Shown: positions 27,159 through 36,879, numbered from the stretch's first letter. The stretch: DNA of 64,000 nucleotides from JACDHG01 sp963815295 (GCA_963815295.1 CAWFFZ010000013.1:1-64000), one strand, 5' to 3'. Translations and numbers: made by a program. The notes: a model not told the origin generated them from the sequence alone.

Positions 27159-27224
27159 CTGGGGCTCCTGTCCCTCGGCCTAGGGGCGTCGCGCTGTCCG
27201 CACGGTTCTTGCCATGATGGGGGC

Positions 27225-28616
27225 ATGCCGACCGTCCCGTCCGTTTCCTACTCGATCACCGTCCGGCTCGTCGCCCCTGCGGGCGGCACCGCCGTCAGCC
27301 AGCTGACCAAGTGTGTCGAGGAAGCCGGCGGCATCGTCACGGCGCTCGACGTCACGGCGTCGGGCGTCGACCGCCTGCGCATCGACGTGACCTGCGCCGC
27401 CCGCGACACAGCGCACGCAGACGACATCGTGGCCGCGCTACGCACGATCGAGGGCGTCGACGTCCACAAGGTTTCGGACCGGACGTTCTTGATGCACCTC
27501 GGTGGCACCATCGAGATGGCCTCCAAGCACCCCATCCGCAACCGAGACGAACTCTCGATGATCTACACACCGGGCGTTGCACGGGTCTGTCTGGCGATCG
27601 CTGCAAATCCCGAGGATGCGCGACGGCTGACCGTGAAACGCAACTCCGTCGCGGTCGTGACGGACGGCTCGGCTGTCCTCGGCCTCGGTAACCTCGGGCC
27701 GGCGGCAGCGCTTCCCGTGATGGAGGGCAAGGCGGCCCTCTTCAAGCGGTTCGCCGGGATCGACGCGTGGCCGCTCTGCCTCGACACGCAGGACGTCGAC
27801 GAGATTGTGCGGACAGTGCAGATCGTTGCGCCGGTGTTCGCCGGCATCAACCTGGAGGACATCTCTGCGCCGCGCTGCTTCGAAGTCGAGGCGCGGTTGC
27901 GCGAGCTTCTCGACATCCCGGTGTTCCACGACGACCAGCACGGTACGGCGATCGTGGTGCTGGCGGCACTCACGAACGCCCTGCGTGTTGTCAACAAGGA
28001 GCTCTCCGACGTACGCATCGTCATGTCGGGGGCGGGCGCGGCCGGTTCGGCCATCGTGCGGCTGCTCCTCGAAGCAGGTGCTCGCCATGTGGTGGTCGCC
28101 GATGTAGACGGCGTCATCCACCGAGGGCGGGAGATGCTCAGCGAGTCGCTGGCGTGGATCGCGGAGCAGACGAACGTCGACGGGTTCCACGGCACACTGC
28201 ATGAGGCGGTGCGGGACGCCGACGTGTTCATCGGAGTTTCGGCCCCGAACATCTTGGACGGTAATGACGTCGCGGCGATGGCCGACGGCTCGATCGTGTT
28301 CGCGCTGGCCAACCCCGACCCCGAGATCGATCCCGCCGAAGCGCGCAGGCACGCCGCGGTTGTCGCCACTGGACGGTCGGACTATCCGAACCAGATCAAC
28401 AACGTGCTGGCGTTCCCGGGCGTGTTCCGTGGCCTGCTTGACGCGTCCGCGACGGCCATCGACGACAAGCTTCTGCTTGCGGCCGCGGGTGCCATCGCCG
28501 AGTCGGTGACCGACGACGAGCTGAACGCCAACTACATCGTCCCCAGTGTCTTCCACGAAGAAGTCCACAAGGCTGTCGCGGCGGCGGTCCGGGACGCGGC
28601 TGCGGCGTCGGGCTGA
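27225..28616 (+). CDS. NAD(P)-dependent malic enzyme with N-terminal ACT-like domain
   Basis: The 463-residue protein has an ACT-like regulatory domain (residues 1-85: SYSITVRLVAPAGGTAVSQL) and a malic enzyme core: YTPGVARVC with the catalytic Tyr, VVTDGSAVLGLGN, FAGINLEDISAPRCFEVE, and HDDQHGTAIVVLAAL for metal binding. The nucleotide fold is VMSGAGAAGSAIVRLLL. It decarboxylates malate to pyruvate, linking the TCA cycle with pyruvate and reducing power. The ACT-like domain suggests allosteric control by a small ligand. It is followed by a UPF0301 gene eight bases later, which may be co-transcribed. Confidence 0.92.
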   Translation: MPTVPSVSYSITVRLVAPAGGTAVSQLTKCVEEAGGIVTALDVTASGVDRLRIDVTCAARDTAHADDIVAALRTIEGVDVHKVSDRTFLMHLGGTIEMASKHPIRNRDELSMIYTPGVARVCLAIAANPEDARRLTVKRNSVAVVTDGSAVLGLGNLGPAAALPVMEGKAALFKRFAGIDAWPLCLDTQDVDEIVRTVQIVAPVFAGINLEDISAPRCFEVEARLRELLDIPVFHDDQHGTAIVVLAALTNALRVVNKELSDVRIVMSGAGAAGSAIVRLLLEAGARHVVVADVDGVIHRGREMLSESLAWIAEQTNVDGFHGTLHEAVRDADVFIGVSAPNILDGNDVAAMADGSIVFALANPDPEIDPAEARRHAAVVATGRSDYPNQINNVLAFPGVFRGLLDASATAIDDKLLLAAAGAIAESVTDDELNANYIVPSVFHEEVHKAVAAAVRDAAAASG

Positions 28617-28624
28617 GTGCTGTC

Positions 28625-29176
28625 ATGGCCTTCCATGTCGGGCAGTTGTTAATCGCGACTCCGCGACTACTCGATCCCAACTTCGTCCGCGGTGTGATCT
28701 TCCTGCTCGACCACGACGATGAGGGAGCGCTTGGAGTCGTGATCAACCGGCCCTCCCAGCTGCCGCTGAGCGCCGTGCTACCGAGCTGGGCCGATGCCGT
28801 CAGCGAGCCTGCGTTGCTGTTCACCGGAGGTCCCGTCTCGCCCGAGTCCGCGCTGGCCATCGGGCTCTCCGTGGGGCCCGGGCCCGAGACCGGGTTCAAA
28901 CGGGTTGTCGGCGATTACGGCCTCGTCGACCTCGATGCAGCGCCGCTCGACCTCACACCGACCCTGGCCGGCGTCCGCGTTTTTAGTGGGTATGCCGGCT
29001 GGAGCTCAGGCCAGCTCGAGGCAGAGATTGGCGAGGGGTCCTGGTATGTCGCCGGGGCGTTGGCGCGGGACCTGGTCGACCCCGATCCGGAGCGACTCTG
29101 GCGGACCGTGCTGCGCCGCCAGCCAGGTGAGATGGCATACCTGGCGACGTTCCCCGATGACCCGGGGATGAACTGA
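28625..29176 (+). CDS. YqgE/AlgH family protein (UPF0301)
   Basis: The 183-residue protein begins MAFHVGQLLIATPRLLDPNF and contains RGVIFLLDHDDEGALGVVIN, LLFTGGPVSPESALAIGL and VRVFSGYAGWSSGQLEAEI, all typical of the YqgE family. The GGPV turn and GYAGW motif are the conserved landmarks. Biochemical function is unsettled. It sits eight bases after the malic enzyme gene. Confidence 0.92.
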   Translation: MAFHVGQLLIATPRLLDPNFVRGVIFLLDHDDEGALGVVINRPSQLPLSAVLPSWADAVSEPALLFTGGPVSPESALAIGLSVGPGPETGFKRVVGDYGLVDLDAAPLDLTPTLAGVRVFSGYAGWSSGQLEAEIGEGSWYVAGALARDLVDPDPERLWRTVLRRQPGEMAYLATFPDDPGMN

Positions 29177-29250
29177 GGCGTGGCTCGGCCTCAACACGAT
29201 TGTCCCTGCCGAGCGGGCCGCCGACGCGACAACGCCGTAAACTCACCTCC

Positions 29251-29517
29251 GTGAGCACCCAACTGAGTCCGGGCGCCGAGACGATCGAGGATCGCCGCAC
29301 CGAGGAGGCCCTCGACGAAGGCGGTCACGACCGCTTCAGCCACTACGCCCGCAAGGACAAGTTGACCGAGGCGATGGTGCTAGGCACGCCGGTCGTGGCC
29401 CTGTGCGGCAAGGTGTGGGTGCCGAGCCGGGACCCGCAGAAGTACCCCGTTTGCCCAGCCTGTAAAGAGGTCTGGGAGTCGCTGTCACGCGGTGACGACG
29501 AGGGAGACGACGGCTGA
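29251..29517 (+). CDS. DUF3039 small protein with possible Zn site
   Basis: GTG 29251 gives 88 residues, beginning VSTQLSPGAETIEDRRTEEA, the usual start of DUF3039 proteins. The C-terminal part has Cys residues in VALCGKVWVP and YPVCPACKEVW that could form a zinc knuckle. These small proteins are found mainly in actinobacteria and have no known function. An in-frame upstream start at 29200 would add 17 atypical residues and is less likely. Confidence 0.85.
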   Translation: MSTQLSPGAETIEDRRTEEALDEGGHDRFSHYARKDKLTEAMVLGTPVVALCGKVWVPSRDPQKYPVCPACKEVWESLSRGDDEGDDG

Positions 29518-29528
29518 ACATCCCGGTC

Positions 29529-30329
29529 GTGGCCTTTGCCGTGCTGGCGTGCGTCCTGCCGGGCCCTCGGGCCAGCAGCGGTACGCCGCCTGACCCCTGC
29601 GCTGGTGCGCAGCAGTGGACCAGCGTCGTCGCCTCCGCAGCTGCCAGTCCGCGTCGCACGACCATCCCGGTCTACGCGCATGTCCTCCGCGACAAGCAGG
29701 GAGGCGGTATCCCTCAGCACCGCATCCGCTGGCAGCTCGCCGTGATGAGCCGCGCGTACGCCGGCGAGCAGAGCAGAGCCTCGGCAACGTCACCGTTCCG
29801 CTTCCGGCCGGCCGACGTCGACGTCACCGTCAACAGCCATTGGTACCGGATGGAGGAGGGGTCGGTCGCTGAACGCAACGCCAAGAACGCCTTGCACCGT
29901 GGGGACGCTTCGGCCCTCAACCTGTACTTCGCCAACAGCCGGTCGGGCTCGCTCGGTTGGGCGACACAGCCGGGGGAGTACCGCCAACGGCCGCAAATGG
30001 ACGGCGTCGTGGTCCAGCGACGTACGTTGCCGGGCGGCAGCCGCGGTCACTACAGCGCTGGAGACGTCGCCGTACATGAGTCCGGTCACTGGCTGGGATT
30101 GCTCCACACGTTCGCCGGCCGATGCGGGAGCCGCGGCGACCTGGTGGCGGACACGGCGCCGGAGGCCCGGCCGAGCTTCACCTGCCCCGTGCATCGAAAC
30201 ACGTGCACCGCACCCGGCCGCGACCCGGTTCACAACTTCATGGATTACTCCTACGACGCCTGCATGGACCGCTTCACGGCAGGACAGGTGGCGCGGATGG
30301 TGCGTGCCTGGGCCGACTTCCGGGCTTGA
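29529..30329 (+). CDS. Secreted M43-type zinc metalloprotease
   Basis: The GTG start at 29529 gives 266 residues with a short hydrophobic N-terminus (MAFAVLACVLPGP), probably a signal peptide or part of one; a slightly longer N-terminus cannot be excluded. The zinc site is HESGHWLGLLHTF (HExxHxxGxxH, about residue 184), and the Met-turn is NFMDYSYDACMDRFT near residue 239. This is the metzincin pattern of cytophagalysin/pappalysin-like M43 peptidases. Cysteines around the active site (GRCGSRGD, FTCPVHRNTCTAPG) fit the family's disulfides. Substrate unknown; presumably extracellular proteins. An MFS transporter follows six bases after its stop. Confidence 0.85.
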   Translation: MAFAVLACVLPGPRASSGTPPDPCAGAQQWTSVVASAAASPRRTTIPVYAHVLRDKQGGGIPQHRIRWQLAVMSRAYAGEQSRASATSPFRFRPADVDVTVNSHWYRMEEGSVAERNAKNALHRGDASALNLYFANSRSGSLGWATQPGEYRQRPQMDGVVVQRRTLPGGSRGHYSAGDVAVHESGHWLGLLHTFAGRCGSRGDLVADTAPEARPSFTCPVHRNTCTAPGRDPVHNFMDYSYDACMDRFTAGQVARMVRAWADFRA

Positions 30330-30335
30330 CGTCGA

Positions 30336-31700
30336 GTGGGCCCGTTCGACCGCGAGTACCGCGGCGTGTCTGCCGGCATCTTCGGTCTCATCGTCGGCAT
30401 CGCCTTCGAGTTCATGGCGGTGGCCACAGCACTGCCGGTCGCCGCGCGTGAGCTCGGCGGGCAGTCGCTGTTCCCGTGGGCGCTTACCGGCTTCCTGGCG
30501 GGCGTCATGTTCGCGAACGGGGTCGGCGGCGAGGTCTGCGACCGGATTGGTCCGCGGCTGCCGCTTGCGTTCGGTGCGACGACGTTCACGGCCGGGCTCC
30601 TCGTGTCGGGACTCAGCCCGACGATGCCGATCTTGATTCTCGGACGGGTCATCCAAGGCCTCGGGGCGGGAGTCACCATCGTCGCGGTGTACGTCGTCAT
30701 CGCCCAGTGCTATCCCGACTCGCTGCGCCCCAAGGTGATGTCGATGATCTCGACGGCCTGGGTTGTTCCCTCCGTGCTGGGGCCGCTCGTGGCAGGGGGC
30801 CTCACCGAGCTGGTGTCGTGGCGGTGGGCGTTTCTGTCGCTCGTGCCGCTGATGGCGATTCCGTTGGTGGTGGTGCTGCGCAAGCTCGGCAAGAGTGCGC
30901 CGACCGGCACCAGGCGGCCGGGCCGGGTGCGGCTGGCCGCATCGATGGCCCTTGGAGCGACGTCCTTGCAGTGGGCCGGCATCCAGGCCGAACGGCAACG
31001 GTGGCTCGTCGCCGGCGTGGTCACGCTCGGTGGCCTTGCGCTGCTGTGGACGGCAGCGCGGCAGCTGTTCCCACCCGGGACACTGCGGCTGCGACGTGGT
31101 CTCCCGTCGGTGGTCGCGTTCCGAGGCGTGATGGCCGGTGGGTTCTTCAGCGCCCAGGCCTATGTCCCACTCATGTTGGTGGAGCATCGTGGCGTCAGCC
31201 CGACGATTGCCGGCCTCTCCGTTGCGGGTACGGCGCTGGGCTGGTCTTCCGGGGCGTACTTCCAAGGGCGTCCTGGTCTGACAGTCACCCGTAGTGGACT
31301 GGTGATCAGAGGCGCGGCCCTCACGTCTGTCGGTGTTTTGGTCACCGCACTGGCGGCGATCGCGACCGACTCGGTGGAGCTACCCGTCTGGCTCGCGGGC
31401 GTCGGCCTTCTGCTCGGAGGTGTGGGCATGGGGCTCTCAATGGCGAGCAACGCTGTCTTGCTGTTCGAGTACTCGCCAGCGGAAGACCGCGGCGCCAACT
31501 CCGCCGCAATCCAGATGAGCGATTCCCTCGGCGGCCTGCTCGTGATCGGCGCCGCGGGCGTCGTGTATGCCGTCTGGCGCGAGTCCTGGCCGCCTACTCA
31601 GCTGTACCTGGTGATCTTCGCCATGTCTGGCGCGGTCATGGTGCTGGCGAACGTGGTGGCACAACGCGTCTTACGTCGCCCCGTCGAGATCGCCGCGTAG
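30336..31700 (+). CDS. MFS transporter (DHA2-like multidrug/exporter type)
   Basis: GTG 30336 gives a 454-residue membrane protein of about 12-14 helices. The first helix is SAGIFGLIVGIAFEFMAVAT, and motif A is reduced to GGEVCDRIGPRL after the second helix. The long central LILGRVIQGLGAGVTIVAVY carries the R-x-x-QG-x-G motif C-type signature of drug:proton antiporters. The substrate is unknown. Its stop is ten bases from the stop of the convergent secreted metallophosphatase. Confidence 0.85.
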   Translation: MGPFDREYRGVSAGIFGLIVGIAFEFMAVATALPVAARELGGQSLFPWALTGFLAGVMFANGVGGEVCDRIGPRLPLAFGATTFTAGLLVSGLSPTMPILILGRVIQGLGAGVTIVAVYVVIAQCYPDSLRPKVMSMISTAWVVPSVLGPLVAGGLTELVSWRWAFLSLVPLMAIPLVVVLRKLGKSAPTGTRRPGRVRLAASMALGATSLQWAGIQAERQRWLVAGVVTLGGLALLWTAARQLFPPGTLRLRRGLPSVVAFRGVMAGGFFSAQAYVPLMLVEHRGVSPTIAGLSVAGTALGWSSGAYFQGRPGLTVTRSGLVIRGAALTSVGVLVTALAAIATDSVELPVWLAGVGLLLGGVGMGLSMASNAVLLFEYSPAEDRGANSAAIQMSDSLGGLLVIGAAGVVYAVWRESWPPTQLYLVIFAMSGAVMVLANVVAQRVLRRPVEIAA

Positions 31701-31710
31701 CTGGCAGCGC

Positions 31711-33336
31711 TCAGTTGTGGCAGGTGCCGCTGCCCGAGTCGTCGACCGCGGCCGTCACGTCGTCGATGAACTGCCACGAGTATGTCTCGTCGTCATTCAG
31801 CTGCATCGTGATGATGCCCTTGTCGTTGATCCGAACGACGCTGTTGTCCACGGTCGAGCCGAACGCGTGGGTCTCAGCGCCACCAGTGCCCACCACGAAC
31901 TCGCGGACTCCGTCGGGGACGGCATTCGCGTTGCCATCTTGGGGTGCGAAGCGTTCGTAGTCGTGGTCATGGCCGTTCAGCACAACATCGACTCCATCGG
32001 CGTACGCGGTCTCGAACCACGGGTCCACGAACGCGTTGTTGCCGTGTTCGCCGCCGCTGCTGTATCGGGGGTGGTGCCAGGCGAGGAGCTCGCAGCCGTG
32101 CTGGTCCGCCATGAGTAGGTCGTGGAGCGCGTTGTTCTGCGCCGTCATCTCGGCATTCGTCGCCTGGCCCGAGCCGACGTCACCCGCGGAGTTCAGTTGG
32201 ACGATCAGCCAGTCACCGACGACTTTGTAGTAGGAGCCGGGGACGCCGGGGATGTCTGTTCCCAAGGTCGAGTCGGCCCCGAAGTACGTGACTGCGTCGT
32301 CACAACCCTGCTTGGTGGCTCCGGTCGCCCGCGGCACGTCGTAGCAGTCATGGTTGCCATAGCCGGGAAGGGTGATGTCCTTGATGGACGGCCTGCCCCA
32401 GCCCCGCTGCGGCGTCGTGCCGCCGCCGTACTTGTTGTAGAACTCGGACAGCAGACCGTTCTGGTACGCCAGGTCGCCCATCGTGACCACGACGTCAGGA
32501 TCCGCGTCGGCGACCCGGTTCGACACGGGGTTGCAGTTCGCAAAGCTAGGGCAGATGTCCCCCGCCCCGGCCAGCACGACGTCTCCGCTCGGGGGGATGA
32601 TTTCGCCGCTGGGTATCTCGATGGCGATACCGCGCCGAGTGCTCGAGGTCGCCCACGTGACCCCGGCCGTGGAGCCAGGGGTGGTGTTGTCGTAAACCAC
32701 ATTCGAGCCGCGGTTAGGAGCTGCGTGGCCGAGGTCGGATCCGGCGAGTTCCGTCCACCCTGCGGTCGGGGCCGAAGTCTCGTTGACGGCATGTGCGAAC
32801 GCGGCGATCACCAAGGAGTCGGCAGCAGGTGCAGACGCCAAGGTGCGGGTGTAGCCGGTCCCGGTGCCTTGCCGGCCAGCGGAGTACTGCGCGACTGGAG
32901 CAGTCTCGTTCAGGTCACCACCGATCTCGGTAACCGAGAACCAGATTCCCTCGTGGCCAGTCGACAAGGTCCCCGTCTGGAGGGCTACGTCGGCAAGGTC
33001 GTCCTCGGCGAGGAAGTAGTAGGCAGTCAAACCCATCTTGGCGGCAGAGGCTTCGCTACCGTCGATCTTAGTCCAGCTAGTGCCAGCGCCCTGGATGCCT
33101 GGCGTCGAGTCGACTGCTCCGCCGACTTCGCTGAGCTCCACGAAGGCGACGTAGAGGCGGCCTGCTGTGAAGGACGCCGTGCCGAGGGAGTAACTCGTGG
33201 CATTCGCGGTACTGGAGCCAGCAGTGAGCAGAATCGGCGGCGACGGGTTCGCCACAGCGGCCGGCTCCGATCCCACCAGCATTGCTGCGCACAAGAGCGC
33301 GCCGAACAGTGTTATCAATGAACGTCTTGCAGCCAT
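31711..33336 (-). CDS. Secreted calcineurin-like metallophosphoesterase
   Basis: The 541-residue protein has a signal peptide (SLITLFGALLCAAMLVGSEP, cleavage near VANP at about residue 31). An N-terminal beta-sandwich domain (residues 35-245) precedes the phosphoesterase domain (about 250-520). Metal ligands are visible: GAGDICPS with the first Asp, TMGDLAYQNG, GYGNHDCYD (about 329), AWHHPRYSS and LNGHDHDYER (about 457). It is probably an extracellular phosphatase, perhaps with a binding or adhesion domain in front. It is longer than, and distinct from, the frameshifted phosphatase at 5280. Confidence 0.88.
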   Translation of the reverse strand: MAARRSLITLFGALLCAAMLVGSEPAAVANPSPPILLTAGSSTANATSYSLGTASFTAGRLYVAFVELSEVGGAVDSTPGIQGAGTSWTKIDGSEASAAKMGLTAYYFLAEDDLADVALQTGTLSTGHEGIWFSVTEIGGDLNETAPVAQYSAGRQGTGTGYTRTLASAPAADSLVIAAFAHAVNETSAPTAGWTELAGSDLGHAAPNRGSNVVYDNTTPGSTAGVTWATSSTRRGIAIEIPSGEIIPPSGDVVLAGAGDICPSFANCNPVSNRVADADPDVVVTMGDLAYQNGLLSEFYNKYGGGTTPQRGWGRPSIKDITLPGYGNHDCYDVPRATGATKQGCDDAVTYFGADSTLGTDIPGVPGSYYKVVGDWLIVQLNSAGDVGSGQATNAEMTAQNNALHDLLMADQHGCELLAWHHPRYSSGGEHGNNAFVDPWFETAYADGVDVVLNGHDHDYERFAPQDGNANAVPDGVREFVVGTGGAETHAFGSTVDNSVVRINDKGIITMQLNDDETYSWQFIDDVTAAVDDSGSGTCHN

Positions 33337-33422
33337 CGGTCCCCACCCATGAGAGTTCTTGCCGCAAAAGTATCAGCGTCTGACGGGTTGCAACGACGTT
33401 TTCAAGGACGTACCCGACGGCG

Positions 33423-33893
33423 CTACTCGCCGGCTGCCTCGGCGACGAGTGGCAGCACGCGGTGCCTGATCTGGCTGGTCAGCGAGATCATCGTGGCCGA
33501 CCGCTCGATCCCTGGGTAGGTCACCACGGTGTCGAGGACCCGCTGTAGATCGGTGTTCGACCGGGCTACGACGCGGCACCACAGGTCGCCCGGACCGGTG
33601 ACTGTGTGGGCCTCGATGACCTCGGGGATCAGTGCGAGATGCTCTCCGACGGGGTCGTGGCCCTCGCCCTGGCGGATCTCCAGCGTGATGAATGCGGTCA
33701 CCGGGTAGCCGAGCGCGTCAGTGTCGAGGTCGGGTCCCCACCCTCGGACGACGCCCGCCCGCTCGAGCCGGTCGAGCCTGGCCTGGACCGTCCCGCGGGC
33801 GACACCGAGGCGACGCGACGCTTCCAGCACACCGATCCGGGGCTGATCGGCGAACAGCGTCACGATTCTCGCGTCGAGCTGGTCGATGCTCAT
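33423..33893 (-). CDS. Lrp/AsnC-family transcriptional regulator
   Basis: The 156-residue protein has an N-terminal HTH (DQLDARIVTLFADQPRIGVL, ASRRLGVARGTVQARLDRLE) and a C-terminal RAM ligand domain (YPVTAFITLEIRQGEG to MISLTSQIRHRVLP). It diverges from the HPPD gene with about 113 bp between starts. Lrp proteins next to hpd in actinobacteria usually control tyrosine/phenylalanine degradation, so an aromatic amino acid or a catabolite is the likely ligand. This is inference from context. Confidence 0.9.
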   Translation of the reverse strand: MSIDQLDARIVTLFADQPRIGVLEASRRLGVARGTVQARLDRLERAGVVRGWGPDLDTDALGYPVTAFITLEIRQGEGHDPVGEHLALIPEVIEAHTVTGPGDLWCRVVARSNTDLQRVLDTVVTYPGIERSATMISLTSQIRHRVLPLVAEAAGE

Positions 33894-34006
33894 CGAGGAT
33901 GCATCCTGTGCAGAAGGTCCATGACTTTGACCGTTCTATTGGGCAGACTGTCTGGTCAGATAGGCAACCCTTGCGCATGATGCTCGATGTCGTCAAGGAT
34001 GCGGAG

Positions 34007-35206
34007 ATGAGTGACACTTTGACGCCCGAAGAACTTCAAGCCGATCTCACCCTCGAGCAGCTCAAGCAGTTGGTGGGCCTGGTCGACTACGACAGTTCGC
34101 TGGATCCGTTCCCGGTCACCGCGATGGACGCCGTCGTCTTCGTCGTCGGCAACGCGACCCAGACCGCGCAGTTCTACCAGCTCGCGCTCGGCATGGAGCT
34201 CGTCGCCTACGCCGGTCCAGAGACGGGCGTTCGCGACCACAAGGCGTTCGTGCTCAAATCCGGCTCGGCGCGTTTCGTATTCACCGGCGGGGTCACGCCC
34301 GAGAGCAGCGTCCTCGACCACCATCGACGCCACGGCGACGGCGTTGTCGATCTCGCTCTCGAGGTGCCCGACGTCGACAAGTGCATCGAGCACGCCCGCA
34401 CGATGGGCGCCACGATCCTCGACGAGCCGCACGACAGTACTGACGACCACGGCACCGTCCGGATGGCGGCCATCGCGACGTACGGCGAAACCCGCCACAC
34501 CCTCATCGACCGAAGCCGATATGACGGTCCGTATCTACCAGGCTTCGTGTCGAGGCAGACCACCGTCACTCGGCCAGCGGGCCACCCCAAGCGACTCTTC
34601 CAGGCGATCGACCACTGTGTCGGCAACGTCGAGCTTGGGCGCATGGACGAGTGGGTGACCTTCTACAACAAGGTTCTCGGCTTCGTAAACATGGCGGAGT
34701 TCATCGGCGACGACATCGCGACCGACTACTCGGCCCTGATGTCCAAGGTCGTGTCTAACGGCAACCACCGGGTGAAGTTCCCCCTCAACGAGCCGGCCGT
34801 CGCGAAACGGAAGTCACAGATCGACGAGTACCTCGAGTTCTACGGCAGCGCAGGCTGCCAGCACATCGCACTCGCCACTGGCGACCTCCTCGCGACCGTC
34901 GACCAGCTGCGAGCCAACGGCATCGAGTTCCTCGAGACGCCCGACTCCTACTACGACGACCCGGCCCTGCGCGAACGCATCGGGCACGTTCGGGTGCCGA
35001 TCGAGGAGCTGAAGAAGCGCGCGATCCTGGTCGACCGTGACGAAGACGGCTACCTGCTCCAGATCTTCACCAAGCCGATGGGTGACCGCCCCACGGTGTT
35101 CTACGAGTTCATCGAGAGGCACGGCTCCCTCGGCTTCGGCAAGGGCAACTTCAAAGCCCTGTTCGAGGCCATCGAGCGTGAGCAGGAAGCCCGCGGCAAC
35201 CTCTAG
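34007..35206 (+). CDS. hpd: 4-hydroxyphenylpyruvate dioxygenase
   Basis: ATG 34007 (MSDTLTPEELQADLTLEQL) with AAGGA upstream gives 399 residues, the normal length. Two VOC domains are present; the C-terminal one holds the Fe(II) ligands: His in FQAIDHCVGNVE (about residue 203), His in CQHIALATGD (about 286) and Glu in TVFYEFIER (about 367). The terminal helix region GFGKGNFKALFEAIE is the active-site gate. It converts 4-hydroxyphenylpyruvate to homogentisate in tyrosine degradation. The divergent Lrp-type gene is its probable regulator. The other homogentisate-pathway genes are not in this window. Confidence 0.96.
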   Translation: MSDTLTPEELQADLTLEQLKQLVGLVDYDSSLDPFPVTAMDAVVFVVGNATQTAQFYQLALGMELVAYAGPETGVRDHKAFVLKSGSARFVFTGGVTPESSVLDHHRRHGDGVVDLALEVPDVDKCIEHARTMGATILDEPHDSTDDHGTVRMAAIATYGETRHTLIDRSRYDGPYLPGFVSRQTTVTRPAGHPKRLFQAIDHCVGNVELGRMDEWVTFYNKVLGFVNMAEFIGDDIATDYSALMSKVVSNGNHRVKFPLNEPAVAKRKSQIDEYLEFYGSAGCQHIALATGDLLATVDQLRANGIEFLETPDSYYDDPALRERIGHVRVPIEELKKRAILVDRDEDGYLLQIFTKPMGDRPTVFYEFIERHGSLGFGKGNFKALFEAIEREQEARGNL

Positions 35207-35312
35207 ACCCGATTTCCCGCACGATTGTGGCCTTGGCAGAAAATAAGTAGCCATTTCGGCAACCTTTCGACCGGGCATGGCGTCTTATTAGATGACGAGG
35301 GAAGCGAGACAC

Positions 35313-35340
35313 AGCGGGTTCCGGGAAACCGGAGCCCGCT
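35313..35340 (+). terminator. Strong hairpin with GAAA tetraloop after hpd
   Basis: AGCGGGTTCCGG (35313-35324), loop GAAA and CCGGAGCCCGCT (35329-35340) make a 12-bp stem with one G-U pair. It ends the hpd transcript 107 nt after the stop. No T-tract follows, as often in high-GC genomes. Nothing else is seen in the 190-bp gap before the M1 peptidase gene. Confidence 0.7.
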
Positions 35341-35397
35341 GCCCCTTGTCCGGCTCCTGATGTGGGTTCGCGTCATAATCCCTGAGAAGGTGGGACG

Positions 35398-36795
35398 ATG
35401 CGCACCCCCCGCTTCGTGACCATTGTGGTCGTCGCACTCCTGGCCCTGCCCGCCGCCGACGCGGCCGCTCCGTCCTCTGTCGGCATCGGTGACCCCTATT
35501 ACCCCATGGCGGGCAACCCCGGATACGACGCCCTGCACTACGACGTCCGGGTTCGGTATCGCCCTGCGGATCGCGTGGTCGACGGGGTCACGAGGATGCG
35601 GTTCACCACCCGCAAGCGGCTGGCCACGTTCAATCTCGACCTGTTGCTTCGTGCGTCGAAGGTCACCCTGGACGGCGTGGCCACCCGCTTCAGTCAGACC
35701 CGGCACGAGCTGACCGTGTCACCTCGCCACACCCTGCGGTCTGGCAGCACTCACCAAGTGCGAGTGACCTACTCCGGTCGACCCATCTCCATCTCGTACG
35801 GGAACGAGACGCCGTTCGAGAAGACGGCCACGGGAGCCCTTGCCGTCGGCGAGCCACAGATCGCCGCCTGGTGGTTTCCGAGCAACGACCACCCGAGCGA
35901 CAAGGCAACGTTCACGATCCGCCTCAGTGTCCCGCGGGGATACGAGGCGATCAGCAACGGTTCCTTGGCCAGCCGGCGTACGTCGAACGGCCTCACCACG
36001 TGGAGCTGGGCCATGCGCAGCCAGATGGCGACGTACCTCGCCTTCGCCGCCTTCGGCCAGTACGACATCCAGCGCGGGCGGAGTGCCTCAGGCACACCGT
36101 TCCTCTACGCCTTCGAGCAAGGGCTAGGTCGAAGCGGTCCTCCAGCGCGCCGGTCGGTGCGCAGTACACCGCAGGTGTTGCGTTACCTCGAGTCCGTGTG
36201 GGGCTCCTACCCGTACCGCAACGTCGGCGGTGTGGTGCCGAACCTGCGGCTCGGCTACGCCCTCGAGAACCAGACGCGTCCCATCTACGGCCGTGACATG
36301 TTCGGTTCAGGAGTCGACCGTGGGCTGGTGGCTCACGAACTGTCCCACCAATGGTTCGGCGACCGCGTCACGGTCAGCCGGTGGCGACACATCTGGCTCA
36401 ACGAGGGCTACGCGACCTACAGCGAATGGCTCTGGGAGCGCCACATCGGCGGAATCTCCCCACAGACCCAGCTCCGGATCCGTTACGACAACCTCGAGCC
36501 CTCGAACTCGTTCTGGAACCTGCGAATCGGCAACCCGGGGCGGGCTCGGTTGTTCGACTCTGCCGTCTATGACCGGGGCGCGATGACCCTGCAGGCGCTG
36601 CGCAACCGAATCGGCGCGCGCGATTTCTTCCGCGTCTCGCATAGGTGGGTCTATGCCAACAAGGGCGGGACTGGGAGCACCCGCGAGTTCAAGCTGCTCG
36701 CTGAGCGTGTCAGCGGCGAGCAGCTCGACGGGTTCGTCAGGGCATGGCTGATGACCGGGAGCAAGCCGGCCGAGACGGCTGCCAACGGGCTCTGA
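35398..36795 (+). CDS. Secreted M1-family metallopeptidase
   Basis: ATG 35398 follows GAAGGTGGG. The 465-residue protein has a signal peptide (FVTIVVVALLALPAADAAAP, residues 6-25), an N-terminal beta saddle domain and a thermolysin-like catalytic domain. Zinc site: VAHELSHQWFGD (HExxH, about residue 312) with the third ligand Glu in LNEGYATYSEW (about 335). The exopeptidase GxMEN motif appears as GYALENQT, a variant. It is shorter than classic aminopeptidase N (about 850 residues), lacking the C-terminal helical domain, like other small secreted M1 peptidases. Confidence 0.9.
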   Translation: MRTPRFVTIVVVALLALPAADAAAPSSVGIGDPYYPMAGNPGYDALHYDVRVRYRPADRVVDGVTRMRFTTRKRLATFNLDLLLRASKVTLDGVATRFSQTRHELTVSPRHTLRSGSTHQVRVTYSGRPISISYGNETPFEKTATGALAVGEPQIAAWWFPSNDHPSDKATFTIRLSVPRGYEAISNGSLASRRTSNGLTTWSWAMRSQMATYLAFAAFGQYDIQRGRSASGTPFLYAFEQGLGRSGPPARRSVRSTPQVLRYLESVWGSYPYRNVGGVVPNLRLGYALENQTRPIYGRDMFGSGVDRGLVAHELSHQWFGDRVTVSRWRHIWLNEGYATYSEWLWERHIGGISPQTQLRIRYDNLEPSNSFWNLRIGNPGRARLFDSAVYDRGAMTLQALRNRIGARDFFRVSHRWVYANKGGTGSTREFKLLAERVSGEQLDGFVRAWLMTGSKPAETAANGL

Positions 36796-36879
36796 GCGAA
36801 CCCGGTCAAGCGCGAGTACCATGTCGTGCTTCGAGTTGACCCCTGCACCCGGGCGTCAGTGCGCACCCTGGAGGTTCAC

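Noticed and set aside
29790..31265. 491-codon open frame opposite the protease and MFS genes
   Set aside because: Arg/His/Gln-rich shadow frame spanning two real genes.
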